Of a stretch of 64,000 nt of DNA, positions 1 through 8,489 are shown piece after piece. The notes under the pieces were generated by a model, which saw nothing but the letters and a program-made list of their open reading frames with translations, had not been told where the DNA came from and ran no database searches. This stretch comes from Flavobacterium sp. MFBS3-15 (lineage in GTDB: Bacteria > Bacteroidota > Bacteroidia > Flavobacteriales > Flavobacteriaceae). The stretch lies in assembly GCF_026107645.2 (NCBI RefSeq), contig NZ_JAPCHV010000002.1:1-64000 (forward strand), written 5' to 3'. How positions within the stretch are numbered: position 1 is the stretch's first letter; the number at the start of each line of letters is the position of its first letter. The position numbers and the translations under genes are program-made.

Positions 1-144
1 CACGATGTAGAAACAGTCTTTGCACAGATAAAAAACAATAAAGGCTTCCGCAGGTATAACCTGCGCGGCAAAGCCAAGGCTGAAGTGGAAACAGCATTGC
101 TTGCTATCGCCCACAACCTCAAAAAATGCCCTGCAAAAGGGTAA
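1..144 (+). CDS. IS transposase, C-terminal fragment
   Basis: Open from the window edge to TAA. The 47 residues include FAQIKNNKGFRRYNLRG and a final AHNLKK, which match the C-terminal end of DDE transposases of the IS1182 type (known family feature: QIK-N-GFRRF-LRG ... AIAHNL). The rest of the gene lies upstream of the window, so completeness cannot be judged. A hairpin about 115 bp downstream (259-283) may mark the element end. Confidence 0.75.
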   Translation, partial: HDVETVFAQIKNNKGFRRYNLRGKAKAEVETALLAIAHNLKKCPAKG

Positions 145-258
145 TATTGCAGGGTTTTTATCTTTTTTAAAACGTATAACCTTTTATGGGCTAAAAAGGA
201 GACTTTAAAATGTCAAAATCAGCATGCAAAGAAAAGTAAACTTAATTAAAATGAAAAA

Positions 259-283
259 GGGGCTATCCTTTTGAGACAGCCCC
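259..283. terminator. Bidirectional hairpin terminator / possible IS end
   Basis: GGGGCTAT and ACAGCCCC form an 8-bp stem (one G-T pair) around a 9-nt loop. It is followed by TTTATTTTT on the plus strand and TTTTTCATTTT on the minus strand, so it can end both the transposase and the converging VOC gene. GGGCTGTCTC recurs in the hairpin at 29605-29638. Confidence 0.6.
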
Positions 284-307
284 TTTATTTTTATGCACTA
301 TTCAGGT

Positions 308-745
308 TTATTTATCGTGGTTATTCTCATTAAAGCTCATCATCCAGTTGATGCCAAACTTATCAGTTAGCATCCCGAAGTAATCGCCCCAAAAAGTATT
401 TTCCAAAGGCATCGTTACCTTTCCGCCCTCTGACAGTGCTTTGAAAATTGTATCGGCCTCATCTTTGCTATCGGCAGTAACTGAAACTGCAAAGTTATTG
501 CCCTGTACAAACGACGGAGCCCAGTCGCCGCCTGTATCGCTGCCCATCAGTACTGATTTACCGATTGGGAGTGAAACGTGCATGATCTTGTTTTTATCTC
601 CCTCAGGTACAGTGTAGTCATCGCTCGGAGGCATTTCGCCAAAACGTCCGATGTAGGTGAACTCGCCGCCGAACACGCTTTTGTAAAAGTTGAACGCCTG
701 CTCACAGTCGCCGTTAAAGTTCAGGTAGGTGTTTGTTGTTGCCAT
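308..745 (-). CDS. VOC family protein (PhnB-like glyoxalase fold)
   Basis: 145 aa. The N-terminus TNTYLNFNGDCEQAFNFYKSVF and the later NTFWGDYFGMLTDKFGINWM are typical of the PhnB/3-demethylubiquinone-9-methyltransferase-like branch of the vicinal oxygen chelate superfamily. The reaction is unknown; such proteins bind metal or small hydrophobic ligands as dimers. No signal peptide, so cytoplasmic. It lies 35 bp downstream of the DUF1801 gene on the same strand and is probably co-transcribed with it. Confidence 0.85.
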   Translation of the reverse strand: MATTNTYLNFNGDCEQAFNFYKSVFGGEFTYIGRFGEMPPSDDYTVPEGDKNKIMHVSLPIGKSVLMGSDTGGDWAPSFVQGNNFAVSVTADSKDEADTIFKALSEGGKVTMPLENTFWGDYFGMLTDKFGINWMMSFNENNHDK

Positions 746-780
746 AGTTTTTGTTTGTTTTGGTTGGTAAGTATCTTAGA

Positions 781-1209
781 TTAATCGTTTACTGCATATT
801 TTTCGCGCAGGTAGGCTATAGAGGCATCCATCAGTTTTTTTAGTTGGTTAATATCAATGTTCGAAAGTTTTTTTACGTAAATGCAGGCTTTTCCCATTTT
901 AAATTTCCCCAGGCCTTCCAGCAGGTGTTCGTGCTCTTGCAGCCCTGTAAATACATACAGTGATATAGCCGATTTTCGTGGAGAAAACCCGGCTATTGGC
1001 ATTGCCCCGCCATGGCCGCTATCGTACTTGTAGTCATACCTGCCAAAGCCCACAATGCTCGGCCCCCACATTTTTGCCGGATGCCCGGTGTGCTCCTGCA
1101 TGATTTTTATCAGCTCAAAGCTGTCCTGTTTCTTCTGTTCGGTATCGGCAAAGGAATTGATGAACTCTTCTACATTTGCCTCGCTTGCTTTGGTTTTTAT
1201 TTCTGCCAT
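781..1209 (-). CDS. DUF1801 domain protein
   Basis: 142 aa. Matches the DUF1801 (YdhG/YobT-like, SCOP YdhG fold) pattern: an N-terminal helix with EEFINSFAD, then IMQEHTGHPAKMWGPSIVGFGRYDYKY, and a C-terminal GKACIYVKKLSNIDINQLKKLM. Function is unknown; members are small cytoplasmic proteins often found beside VOC-family proteins, as here. Full length for the family. Confidence 0.85.
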   Translation of the reverse strand: MAEIKTKASEANVEEFINSFADTEQKKQDSFELIKIMQEHTGHPAKMWGPSIVGFGRYDYKYDSGHGGAMPIAGFSPRKSAISLYVFTGLQEHEHLLEGLGKFKMGKACIYVKKLSNIDINQLKKLMDASIAYLREKYAVND

Positions 1210-1300
1210 GGTAAAATGTAATTATGGATAGCTAAGTTAATTAAAAACTCGGAATACCATTTTGTCAATTTATGAAGAACATTTTCCCGGCAGTATTTTG

Positions 1301-1870
1301 CTAAAAAATCTTTCTCTTTATTCTGCTTAGTGTCTCCGGCTGGATTCCCAGGTAGCTGGCAATGTAGTGCTGCGGGATTTCGGCAATGATTTCAGGGCGT
1401 TCCTTAAAAAGCTTTAGGTAGCGCTCTCTGGGCTGGTCATAGATGAGGCTTAGCTGGCGCTTTTTGCTTCGCAGCAGTAGTATCTCATAAAGCTTAAAGA
1501 AAACGTTAAGCAGGTTAGGGTAGCGAACAATAAGGGCTTCGAGTTCGTCAATAGATATTTCATAGCATTCGGTATCCCGTAAAGCCTGAAGGTTCATGGC
1601 GGTAGGAACTTTTTCCCGTAGTGAAAAAATATCAGTCATTATGAAGGGCGCAAAATGGAATCCCGAAGTTATTTCGCGGCCTTCATTCATATAGTAGCTC
1701 CTCATCACTCCATGATCCAGGTAGTAAATATGCTTAACCAGATGGCCTTCGGTAAAAATATGGTTCATGCGCTTTACCTGCATGGGGCGGAATAGCAAGG
1801 CATAGGCTTCAAATTCCTCATCGGTAAGCGTGGCCATTGTTGCGGTAAAGGTTTTAAGGCGTTCTTTCAT
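1301..1870 (-). CDS. Crp/Fnr-family transcriptional regulator (copy 2 of a tandem pair)
   Basis: 189 aa from the ATG at 1870 (MKERLKTFTATMATL). A longer frame begins at 1969 but would run into the upstream gene, and this start gives exactly the paralog's length. Residues about 25-130 are a cNMP-binding beta-roll (HIFTEGHLVKHIYYLDHGVMRSYY). The C-terminal helix-turn-helix IPQHYIASYLGIQPETLSRI ends directly at the stop. Such Bacteroidota proteins usually lack the cAMP phosphate cassette, so a nucleotide ligand is uncertain. It starts 13 bp after the stop of its paralog. Confidence 0.88.
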   Translation of the reverse strand: MKERLKTFTATMATLTDEEFEAYALLFRPMQVKRMNHIFTEGHLVKHIYYLDHGVMRSYYMNEGREITSGFHFAPFIMTDIFSLREKVPTAMNLQALRDTECYEISIDELEALIVRYPNLLNVFFKLYEILLLRSKKRQLSLIYDQPRERYLKLFKERPEIIAEIPQHYIASYLGIQPETLSRIKRKIF

Positions 1871-1883
1871 AAAAAAGGAAACG

Positions 1884-2453
1884 TTAAAATATTCGTTTGC
1901 GTATACGGCTAAGCGTTTCGGGCTGTATGCCGAGGAAACTTGCAATGTAATGCTGCGGAATTTCGGCAATTACATTGGGGCGTTCCTTAAACAGGTTCAC
2001 ATAGCGTTCGGTAGGGGTGTCGTATATGAAGGAGATCTGCCGCTTTATGCTCAGCCGGAATAAATGCTCATACATCTTAAAGAAGACCTTTAGCAGGTCT
2101 GGATTTTGGAAAGCCAATTCCTCAATTTCAGCAAAATCCACCTCATAGCATTCCGAATCTTTTATGGCCTGTACGTTCATCAGGGTGGGAACATTATCCC
2201 GCACTGAGAACAGGTCGGTCATCATATAGGGACTGAAGAAAAAATTGCACGTATGCTCCACACCCTCTTTCAGGTAATACCCCCGCAACACCCCGGTATT
2301 TACATAATACAGCTTGTTTACATTGTCGCCTTCGCGGAAGAGATGGTCCAGCCTGCGCACGTTTACAAGCCGGAACAAATCGGCATACCGGTTAAAATCC
2401 TCGTCGGACAGCGGTGCAAATTGGGTGGTAAATGCCTTTAATGCTTCTCTCAT
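1884..2453 (-). CDS. Crp/Fnr-family transcriptional regulator (copy 1 of a tandem pair)
   Basis: 189 aa, the same length as its downstream neighbour and colinear with it. It has a cNMP-binding fold (LFREGDNVNKLYYVNTGVLRG) and a C-terminal HTH (IPQHYIASFLGIQPETLSRI) nearly identical to the paralog's, while the sensory halves differ more. The pattern suggests a tandem duplication with conserved DNA specificity and diverged sensing. The pair forms a two-gene operon. Confidence 0.88.
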   Translation of the reverse strand: MREALKAFTTQFAPLSDEDFNRYADLFRLVNVRRLDHLFREGDNVNKLYYVNTGVLRGYYLKEGVEHTCNFFFSPYMMTDLFSVRDNVPTLMNVQAIKDSECYEVDFAEIEELAFQNPDLLKVFFKMYEHLFRLSIKRQISFIYDTPTERYVNLFKERPNVIAEIPQHYIASFLGIQPETLSRIRKRIF

Positions 2454-2553
2454 AATGATGGTAATTAACGGTTAAGATAACACTTATTATCATACGCGCC
2501 TGAAATTCAAATTTGGTTATGATTATAGCTCAAATGCGACACTTTTTTGGTGT

Positions 2554-2578
2554 AGCGACGTTGCATTGCAACGTCGCT
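2554..2578. repeat. Palindromic repeat (GACGTTGC family)
   Basis: AGCGACGTTGC and its exact complement are separated by ATT: an 11-bp perfect stem. Related palindromes built on GACGT(T/A)GC occur at 48621-48641 and 48660-48679. Probably a dispersed intergenic repeat; it lacks a following T-run, so a terminator role is less likely. Confidence 0.7.
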
Positions 2579-2682
2579 ATGGATATAAGAACATCTCGAT
2601 TAGGGATCAAAATTTTTAAATTCGTGTAGATCCGTCCAAATCTGCGTCATTCGCAGCCTGTCCAGCTTTAGCAGGGTCCCAT

Positions 2683-5052
2683 TTAAAACTGGACCTTATA
2701 CCCAAAATCAGGAAAAAAACCTATCTGGTCTACCTGGTCTACCCGATTGGTAAGCCGGTTGTACTCACGTGCGAAGACGTTCTCGTTATTCGTCACGTTT
2801 TGCAGATCGATGTAAAACTGGTGCGATACCTTTTTGCGGCTGCTGTTCAGCTTCATGCCAAATTTCAGGTCCATACGAAAATACGCATCATACTGTTGGC
2901 TGAAAGCTTTATCATCCTGTAAAATTTCATAGCCCGCTGCCTGGCTTGCCTGAAGGTCTACCGGTGTGTAGTGCCTCCCACCTGCAGTGCTGAGGCGCGA
3001 ATCGACAAATATAACATTCCTGCCGCTGCCCACCTTAAACTCTTTCCCGCCAAGGATGTTGAACACATAACCGTTATTGAATGGCGAATCGCGCTCTATG
3101 CCATCGCTGCCGGTGTATTTGGCTTCAAACAACGAACCCGTTGCAAGGCCGTACCATCCGTCTGACAGGAATTTTTCTACGGTCAGTTCGAGTCCCATAT
3201 TGTGACCCGTGCCTTTGCTCACCAATCCGAATTTATCAATGCTGAAACCGAAATCTGCTCCTTCGGTCAGTGAGGAATAGCTGCCAGGTGTCGCTTCAAC
3301 AGCGGCACGGCTGATGTCCTGGTAGTAGGCTTCGATCTTGGTACGCCATCCGTTGCCGGGCCGGAAATCATACCCCACTACATAGTGGTTGCTGCGTACC
3401 AGGTCTAGGTCACGGTTGGTCTGTACCAAGTTGCCGCCAATGTTTTCGTTAAGGAAGAGCAGGGGAGCAGCCACATTCTGGTGGTGCAGGCCGTAGCCAA
3501 AGCTAATGCTGTGCGATGGCGTCATGGTCCAGGTGAGTGAAGCGCGGGGTTCAGCAACGAATTCCTCATTGAGGGAGAAATACTGCGCGTGCAACCCGGC
3601 ATTCAGCACAAGGCTTTCCACCAGGCGGAACTGTCCCTGCGCATAGGGCTGGAATACGGTGTAATTGTCATCGGTATCGATGAGGTTTACAAAATCCTCA
3701 TAGCCGTCACCGTCATTGTCGGCCTGCCTTTCGCGTGAGGACAGCTCGGCGCGAAGACTGTACTGTTCCAGCATCACGCCGCTGCGCAGGGTAAAGCGGT
3801 TGCTGAATTTGGCATTGTAAACCGAAGAGATGGTAAACCGGGTTTCGTTATTGTCCACATCGGCATAGGGAAGGGGATTGGCCTCTGGTGTGCCGTAATT
3901 GAAAATGCGTTCCTGCTCCACGGTATTGCCGCTGAACGAGCCTCCTATGCTGGTCTTTACAGAAGAAAAATCGTTGAGGGCAACTGAGTGTGTCAGTCCT
4001 AATACGCCGAATTGCGATACCACATCCATGTTCTCATCTTTCGCTGCAAAAAGGTCGTCCTCATCTACCTCATTACCCCTGAAGTCGATGTAGGAACGTG
4101 CGGCTATGCCAAAGAGCGAAAAGCTGCCAATCTTTGTCTTTCCAAAATCAATGTTGAAAGAGAAGTCGGCATAGTTGGGTTGCGCGCTCGTACCGCCCGC
4201 GCCTACAGTGCCCGCAAGGCCGTACCTTCCGTTCACCAGGAACGATCCCTCTTTGCCCATCGGCCCTTCCGCCATGGCTTCGGCACCGCTGAAGGCGCCC
4301 GCGGCAAGAGTGTATTCATAATTGTCGCTGTTCCCCTTCCGGAAGGCAATGTCGAAAACCCCGCCCAGTGCATTGCCATACTCTGCCGGAAAGGCTGAGG
4401 TGATGAAGTCGGAGTTGGCCATCATGTTGGCATTCAGCGCCGATACAGGGCTTCCTGTTGTGCCCAGCGATGCAAAGTGGTTGGGGTTGGGCACAGGTAT
4501 GCCCTCAATGCGCCACAGCAGGCCGGTAGGGGAGTTGCCGCGCACCACAATGTCATTACGGCTGTCATCGGGGGCAGATACGCCGGCAAAGTTGGTCGCA
4601 AGCCGTGCCACGTCGCTCCGCCCGCCTGCATATTTGGTGATTTCCTCCACGCTTACCTGTCGTGCGCTAACGGCGGCCAGCTTGTTACGCGGTTTGTCCT
4701 TGGATGGCCCGGCGGTCAGTACCACTTCATCCAGGGTGTTGTAGCTTTCGGCCATGCGCACATCGGCAGGAACATCCTTTCCGCTTACTACATCGATGTC
4801 CGCCAGCAGGAATGTTTCATAACCCATATACCTTACTTTCAGGCTTACACGCCCTACAGGCAGGTTGTCCAGGCGGTAGTCGCCATTGGCGTTGCTCGTT
4901 GCGGTAACGGTGCTGTCGGCAAGGAAAATTACGGTCGCACCCTCAAGCGGCTGGTCGGTAATGTTGTCGGTAATACGGCCGCGGATAGCCCCGGTTTGAG
5001 CCAATGCGCCTACTCCGGAAAACACCAGTAAGATAAAAAGGAATTTCTTCAT
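2683..5052 (-). CDS. TonB-dependent outer-membrane receptor
   Basis: 789 aa. Signal peptide (MKKFLFILLVFSGVGALAQ), then a carboxypeptidase-regulatory-like beta-sandwich (residues about 20-105, GAIRGRITDNITDQPLEGATV). A plug domain follows (about 130-240, RNDIVVRGNSPTGLLWRIEG), then a beta-barrel ending in FGYKVQF with the usual terminal aromatic residue. It imports an unknown substrate across the outer membrane using TonB energy. No SusD partner is next to it, so this is not a typical Sus pair. Single gene, with repeats on both sides. Confidence 0.9.
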   Translation of the reverse strand: MKKFLFILLVFSGVGALAQTGAIRGRITDNITDQPLEGATVIFLADSTVTATSNANGDYRLDNLPVGRVSLKVRYMGYETFLLADIDVVSGKDVPADVRMAESYNTLDEVVLTAGPSKDKPRNKLAAVSARQVSVEEITKYAGGRSDVARLATNFAGVSAPDDSRNDIVVRGNSPTGLLWRIEGIPVPNPNHFASLGTTGSPVSALNANMMANSDFITSAFPAEYGNALGGVFDIAFRKGNSDNYEYTLAAGAFSGAEAMAEGPMGKEGSFLVNGRYGLAGTVGAGGTSAQPNYADFSFNIDFGKTKIGSFSLFGIAARSYIDFRGNEVDEDDLFAAKDENMDVVSQFGVLGLTHSVALNDFSSVKTSIGGSFSGNTVEQERIFNYGTPEANPLPYADVDNNETRFTISSVYNAKFSNRFTLRSGVMLEQYSLRAELSSRERQADNDGDGYEDFVNLIDTDDNYTVFQPYAQGQFRLVESLVLNAGLHAQYFSLNEEFVAEPRASLTWTMTPSHSISFGYGLHHQNVAAPLLFLNENIGGNLVQTNRDLDLVRSNHYVVGYDFRPGNGWRTKIEAYYQDISRAAVEATPGSYSSLTEGADFGFSIDKFGLVSKGTGHNMGLELTVEKFLSDGWYGLATGSLFEAKYTGSDGIERDSPFNNGYVFNILGGKEFKVGSGRNVIFVDSRLSTAGGRHYTPVDLQASQAAGYEILQDDKAFSQQYDAYFRMDLKFGMKLNSSRKKVSHQFYIDLQNVTNNENVFAREYNRLTNRVDQVDQIGFFPDFGYKVQF

Positions 5053-5149
5053 AATGAGAGATTTTTGATTGATATCGCAAATCTATCAGCGGAACAAAGT
5101 TACGGACGTTGACTTTTGTCAATAAATTTTAGTGTATAAAAAAATGTAA

Positions 5150-5356
5150 TTCAGACCTCACCCCCCGGCCACCTCTCCGAAGGAGAGGGGAGCCACTCAT
5201 ACGTAACTAAGATTCTGCTGCATGAGTGTAGCTGCTCACCTCTCCTTTGGAGAGGGGCTGGGGGTGAGGTTTATTAGGCAGGAGTGTTACGCCCCGTCAC
5301 CTTCCCCTTGTGGGAGGGCCGGGGAGGGGACTAACCCTGCTCCCTCTCCCCTTCAC
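5150..5356. repeat. Cluster of CTCTCC/GGAGAG palindromic repeats
   Basis: Three adjacent inverted units of the type CACCTCTCCgaaGGAGAGG and CCTCTCCTTTGGAGAGGGGCTG, followed by a partial unit. The same family occurs at 8343-8453, 36480-36516 and 55981-56144. The last unit reaches into the 3' end of the WYL gene and supplies its final codons (LCEGEREQG). Confidence 0.75.
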
Positions 5357-6386
5357 AAAGTGGAGCCGCGATTGCTTCTTCGTATCCCTTCAACGCATCT
5401 TCCAGCTTTTTTTTAATGCGCCTTTTCAGGTCGTGGGGGGCGAGTACTTTCAGGCCTTCGCCAAAGCCTATCAGCAGGCGCTCCAACTCATAATTCCGTT
5501 TGACGTGCAACGATACGACAACGCTGCCGTCATCATTTTGCTGTTCCAGTACCTGCGAGGGATGAAAAGGCTTCGTCAGTACATAAGGCGCATTGTGGCA
5601 GTCAATCCAAAGCTCGACCTTTTGGGTTGGCATCCCCTGGTTTACCGTAATGCCCACCACGTTTTTATAAAATACTTCGGCATCAAAATCTTCGTCGATG
5701 TAAGGTGTCCTGAAATCAAAGTCAATGGCGATGATCCTGTCGAGCGCGAGGTTTGTTATGTTGCGTGCCCTTATCTTCCGGCCAACCAGGAACCAACGGT
5801 TATTGAATTCCTTTAGAATAAAAGGCGTGAAAATGAATTTGTTTTCGACGGTTGAGGTAAACGACCGGTAGGTTATGACCAGCACCACCTTTTTCACAAT
5901 GGCCTGGTAAAGGGTATCGAGGAAGTGCAGGCCTTTCAGGTTCTCATTCTTATCCAGGTAAATAACCGGGCGGGTGTGCGATTTTTCGGCATAGATCTTA
6001 TCCTCGAGCCGCTGGAGAATGTCCGACACATCGCTGAAAAGCGAAAAATCCTTGAACTGCTTGAGCATCGACACGGTTTCGGTCAGTACATTGATGTCGG
6101 TTTCCGTTAGCGGGATGTCGGTTATGGAATAGTCGTCGTCATCATATTTATAGTACTTCTTATCATATACTACGATGGGTGCATTATACCCCAATTTTTC
6201 GCTGCGCATCAGCTGTATGTCGAGCTGCGTGGTGCGTTTGCTCACGGGGTTTTCCTTACCTTCATATTCAAACAGGGCATCGGAGCACGCATCCATCAGG
6301 TCTTCCAGAGTCCATTGGCGGTAGCGGTTTTGCAGGCATTTATCGATGGCTTTATAGCGTATGAGGGCATTTTTGTTTTGTGCCAT
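5331..6386 (-). CDS. WYL-domain transcriptional regulator, candidate regulator of the rtcB island
   Basis: 351 aa from the ATG at 6386 (MAQNKNALIRYKAIDKCLQN), preferred over the longer frame at 6422 because MA-NKNALIRY is the usual N-terminus of the family. An N-terminal winged-helix region (about 1-75) is followed by a WYL domain (about 150-240; VVLVITYRSFTSTVENKFIFTP, then NNRWFLVGRK) and a C-terminal WCX-like extension. WYL domains are thought to sense nucleic acid or nucleotide ligands. It diverges from rtcB and is the nearest regulator to the palindrome in the rtcB promoter, so control of the island is an inference. The last residues come from an inserted repeat. Confidence 0.85.
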   Translation of the reverse strand: MAQNKNALIRYKAIDKCLQNRYRQWTLEDLMDACSDALFEYEGKENPVSKRTTQLDIQLMRSEKLGYNAPIVVYDKKYYKYDDDDYSITDIPLTETDINVLTETVSMLKQFKDFSLFSDVSDILQRLEDKIYAEKSHTRPVIYLDKNENLKGLHFLDTLYQAIVKKVVLVITYRSFTSTVENKFIFTPFILKEFNNRWFLVGRKIRARNITNLALDRIIAIDFDFRTPYIDEDFDAEVFYKNVVGITVNQGMPTQKVELWIDCHNAPYVLTKPFHPSQVLEQQNDDGSVVVSLHVKRNYELERLLIGFGEGLKVLAPHDLKRRIKKKLEDALKGYEEAIAAPLCEGEREQG

Positions 6387-6412
6387 TTGGAGGGCTTTGT
6401 TTAAAATTTTAA

Positions 6413-6560
6413 TTTTAACCACATAGGTACATAGGATTATAGTAGTACATGATTCTAAAACAGGTAGTCAAACATAGTGAAGCGAAGCTTCAGGCTTTGT
6501 GTCCTTTACTGACACTTTTTAACCATGCCAATAGCTATGTATCTATGTGGTTAAAATAAT
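6413..6560. repeat. Cruciform repeat, copy A
   Basis: AACCACATAGGTACATAGG at the left is mirrored by CTATGTATCTATGTGGTT at the right, with an inner hairpin TGAAGC-GAA-GCTTCA in between. It lies between the divergent WYL gene and rtcB. Same family as 9199-9382, 9767-9947, 11145-11312 and 53153-53315. Probably a non-autonomous mobile element (MITE- or ERIC-like). Confidence 0.8.
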
Positions 6561-6595
6561 TTCTGAGGTTTGATTATCCAAAAATAAAATTTCTT

Positions 6596-6645
6596 TTTTA
6601 CTGCGCAAAATAATTGCGCAGCTGGGTTTGCATCTTTGTACCATC
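6596..6645 (+). promoter_or_regulatory. rtcB promoter with 19-bp palindromic operator
   Basis: TGCGCAAAATAATTGCGCA at 6602-6620 is a perfect inverted repeat (7-5-7). It is followed at a 29-nt offset by a Bacteroidota -7 box (CATCTTTG, 6631-6638), 21 bp before the rtcB ATG. The palindrome covers the -33 region, a position suited to a repressor or an activator. The same arrangement with the same offset is found at 10528-10564. Confidence 0.75.
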
Positions 6646-6659
6646 AAAATAAAACAACC

Positions 6660-8081
6660 ATGAGTACAATGATCAACGGAAGCGACCTGTTAGCTATAGG
6701 TTATTCAGAAGGGAAAATTTTAGGCCTTGCACTGCGTATCAACCGCGGAAGGAACGGCTACACCCGCGAGCAGATGATGCAGCACTATGCGGCGATATTG
6801 GCCAACCCCGAAAGCTATGTTGGCGACCGCGTGTTCGGGAAGCTGGCAGCGTTAATGATTGAAAAGGCCAACGAGAAGCCGGAAGATTTTATCGCATTAA
6901 ATGAAAGCCCTGTAGCTTTCTCAGCGTATGGCCTTGACCATATTGAAGAAGGCGCGCTAAAGCAAATGAGGACTGCCATGCAGCTACCCGTAACGGTTGC
7001 CGGTGCGTTGATGCCCGACGCCCACCAGGGGTACGGCCTGCCGATAGGCGGGGTATTGGCAACACGAAACGCAATCATTCCGTATGGTGTGGGTGTGGAC
7101 ATTGGGTGCAGGATGGCGCTTTCGGTATACGATATTACTGAGGATTATTTTTACCAGAACCACGATATTTTTAAAAGAGAGCTGATGGAGCACACCAAGT
7201 TTGGTGCGGGCCACGGATTCAGCGGACAATATAAATCGGAGCACGCTGTACTGGACAGCAGGGATTTTGATACCAACCCGTTAACCAAAAGCCTGAAAGA
7301 CAAAGCCTGGTCACAACTGGGTTCGTCGGGTGGCGGTAACCACTTTGTGGAATTCGGGATCCTTGAGTTTGAAAAGGACGATGCGGCACTGAACATCCCT
7401 AAAGGGAAGTACGTGGCCTTGCTGACACACTCGGGTTCGAGGGGATTCGGCGCTACCATCGCCGGGCATTATACCAAAATGGCAAAGGCAGTTTGTAAAT
7501 TACCGGATGTCGCCAGTAACCTTGCCTACCTCGACATGTCGTCTGAACTGGGGCAGGAATACTGGATCGCGATGAACCTTGCGGGCGATTATGCTTCGGC
7601 GTGCCACGAGGTGATCCACAACAAGCTGCAAAAGGCGCTGGGCGCTACTGTGCTGGCCAAAGTGGAGAACCACCATAACTTCGCCTGGAAGGAAATGCAT
7701 AACGGCGAGGAGGTCATCGTCCATCGAAAAGGGGCAACTCCTGCAGGTAAGGGCGTGATGGGTATCATTCCGGGAAGTATGACGGCACCGGGATTCCTGG
7801 TGAGGGGTAAAGGCGAGGAGAATGCCATCAATTCGGCATCGCACGGCGCGGGAAGGCAGATGAGCCGTACCCAGGCCGAGAAGACCATTACCCAAACGCA
7901 GATGCACAACATCCTTGCCGACCACGGCGTAACCCTGATAGGCGCGGGCCTTGACGAAGCGCCGATGGCTTATAAGGACATCAATGTGGTAATGGCCTCG
8001 CAGCAGGAGCTGGTGGATGTGGTAGCGAAATTCACCCCGAAGATGGTGAGAATGGCGGATGACGGGAGCAGGGAGGATTGA
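6660..8081 (+). CDS. rtcB: RtcB-family RNA ligase
   Basis: 473 aa from the ATG at 6660 (MSTMINGSDLLAIGY). RtcB joins RNA 2',3'-cyclic phosphate or 3'-phosphate ends to 5'-OH ends using GTP and Mn2+. Signatures: MPDAHQGYGLPIGGV (118-132), VGVDIGCRM with metal ligand Cys150, GGGNHFVEF (His228), HSGSRG (His257), ENHHN (336-340), HRKGATPAGKG, and SHGAGR with His395 as the expected guanylylated residue. The first ~60 residues form an extension compared with E. coli RtcB. No rtcA, archease or prfH lies beside it. Its neighbours are a WYL regulator and a tRNA-like array, so the substrate is probably cleaved tRNA or the tRNA mimics themselves (inference). Confidence 0.95.
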   Translation: MSTMINGSDLLAIGYSEGKILGLALRINRGRNGYTREQMMQHYAAILANPESYVGDRVFGKLAALMIEKANEKPEDFIALNESPVAFSAYGLDHIEEGALKQMRTAMQLPVTVAGALMPDAHQGYGLPIGGVLATRNAIIPYGVGVDIGCRMALSVYDITEDYFYQNHDIFKRELMEHTKFGAGHGFSGQYKSEHAVLDSRDFDTNPLTKSLKDKAWSQLGSSGGGNHFVEFGILEFEKDDAALNIPKGKYVALLTHSGSRGFGATIAGHYTKMAKAVCKLPDVASNLAYLDMSSELGQEYWIAMNLAGDYASACHEVIHNKLQKALGATVLAKVENHHNFAWKEMHNGEEVIVHRKGATPAGKGVMGIIPGSMTAPGFLVRGKGEENAINSASHGAGRQMSRTQAEKTITQTQMHNILADHGVTLIGAGLDEAPMAYKDINVVMASQQELVDVVAKFTPKMVRMADDGSRED

Positions 8082-8109
8082 TAATACTTAATGTAGTTGA
8101 TGAAGATAT

Positions 8110-8300
8110 TCTTCTTTTGTCTTGAAACAAAAGAAGCAAAAATTCAAGGCTCCAAATATTTCACTTAAAATCTACGGCAAAGCTTCTGCCATCGCGACCC
8201 AAGCCGCTTGAACAAAGTTCTTCGCTCGTGGGTCACTCTCCACCGGCCGGCGCTGAACCTTCGCCTTGATTTTTACGTGAAATATTTAAGGCCAAGCTTC
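8110..8300. repeat. Imperfect inverted-repeat element
   Basis: Nested inverted repeats: AATTCAAGGC (8141-8150) against GCCTTGATTT (8263-8272), and AAATATTTCAC (8154-8164) against GTGAAATATTT (8277-8287). The 5' part also has CTTCTTTTGTcttgaaACAAAAGAAG, a perfect hairpin. The pattern is like a dispersed flavobacterial repeat. No coding frame is supported. Confidence 0.55.
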
Positions 8301-8342
8301 ACTCAGATGCACTTACTCATGTTTTAAAACGATGATTTGCAG

Positions 8343-8453
8343 CACGAGTCTTACGTCCCGTCACCCTCCCCTTTGGGGAGGGCCGGGGAGGGGACTGGCC
8401 GGCATGAGTGTAGCTGCTCCCCTCTCCTTTGGAGAGGGGCTGGGGGTGAGGTC
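8343..8453. repeat. CTCTCC/GGAGAG palindromic repeats
   Basis: Two inverted units of the family described at 5150-5356 (CCTCCCCTTTGGGGAGGGCCGGGG and CCCCTCTCCTTTGGAGAGG), here between rtcB and the small transcription units. Confidence 0.7.
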
Positions 8454-8489
8454 TATAACGGTTAGCTCAAAAAAACCTCGTCAATTAAA

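Noticed and set aside
4012-5031. Plus-strand frames of 128-184 aa opposite the TonB-dependent receptor
   Set aside because: Shadows of a high-confidence gene; no promoter or family match.
6602-6645. Sigma-54 promoter for rtcB, as in the E. coli RtcR system
   Set aside because: No GG-N10-GC pair in the right place; a Bacteroidota TAnnTTTG box fits better, and no RtcR-like activator is present.
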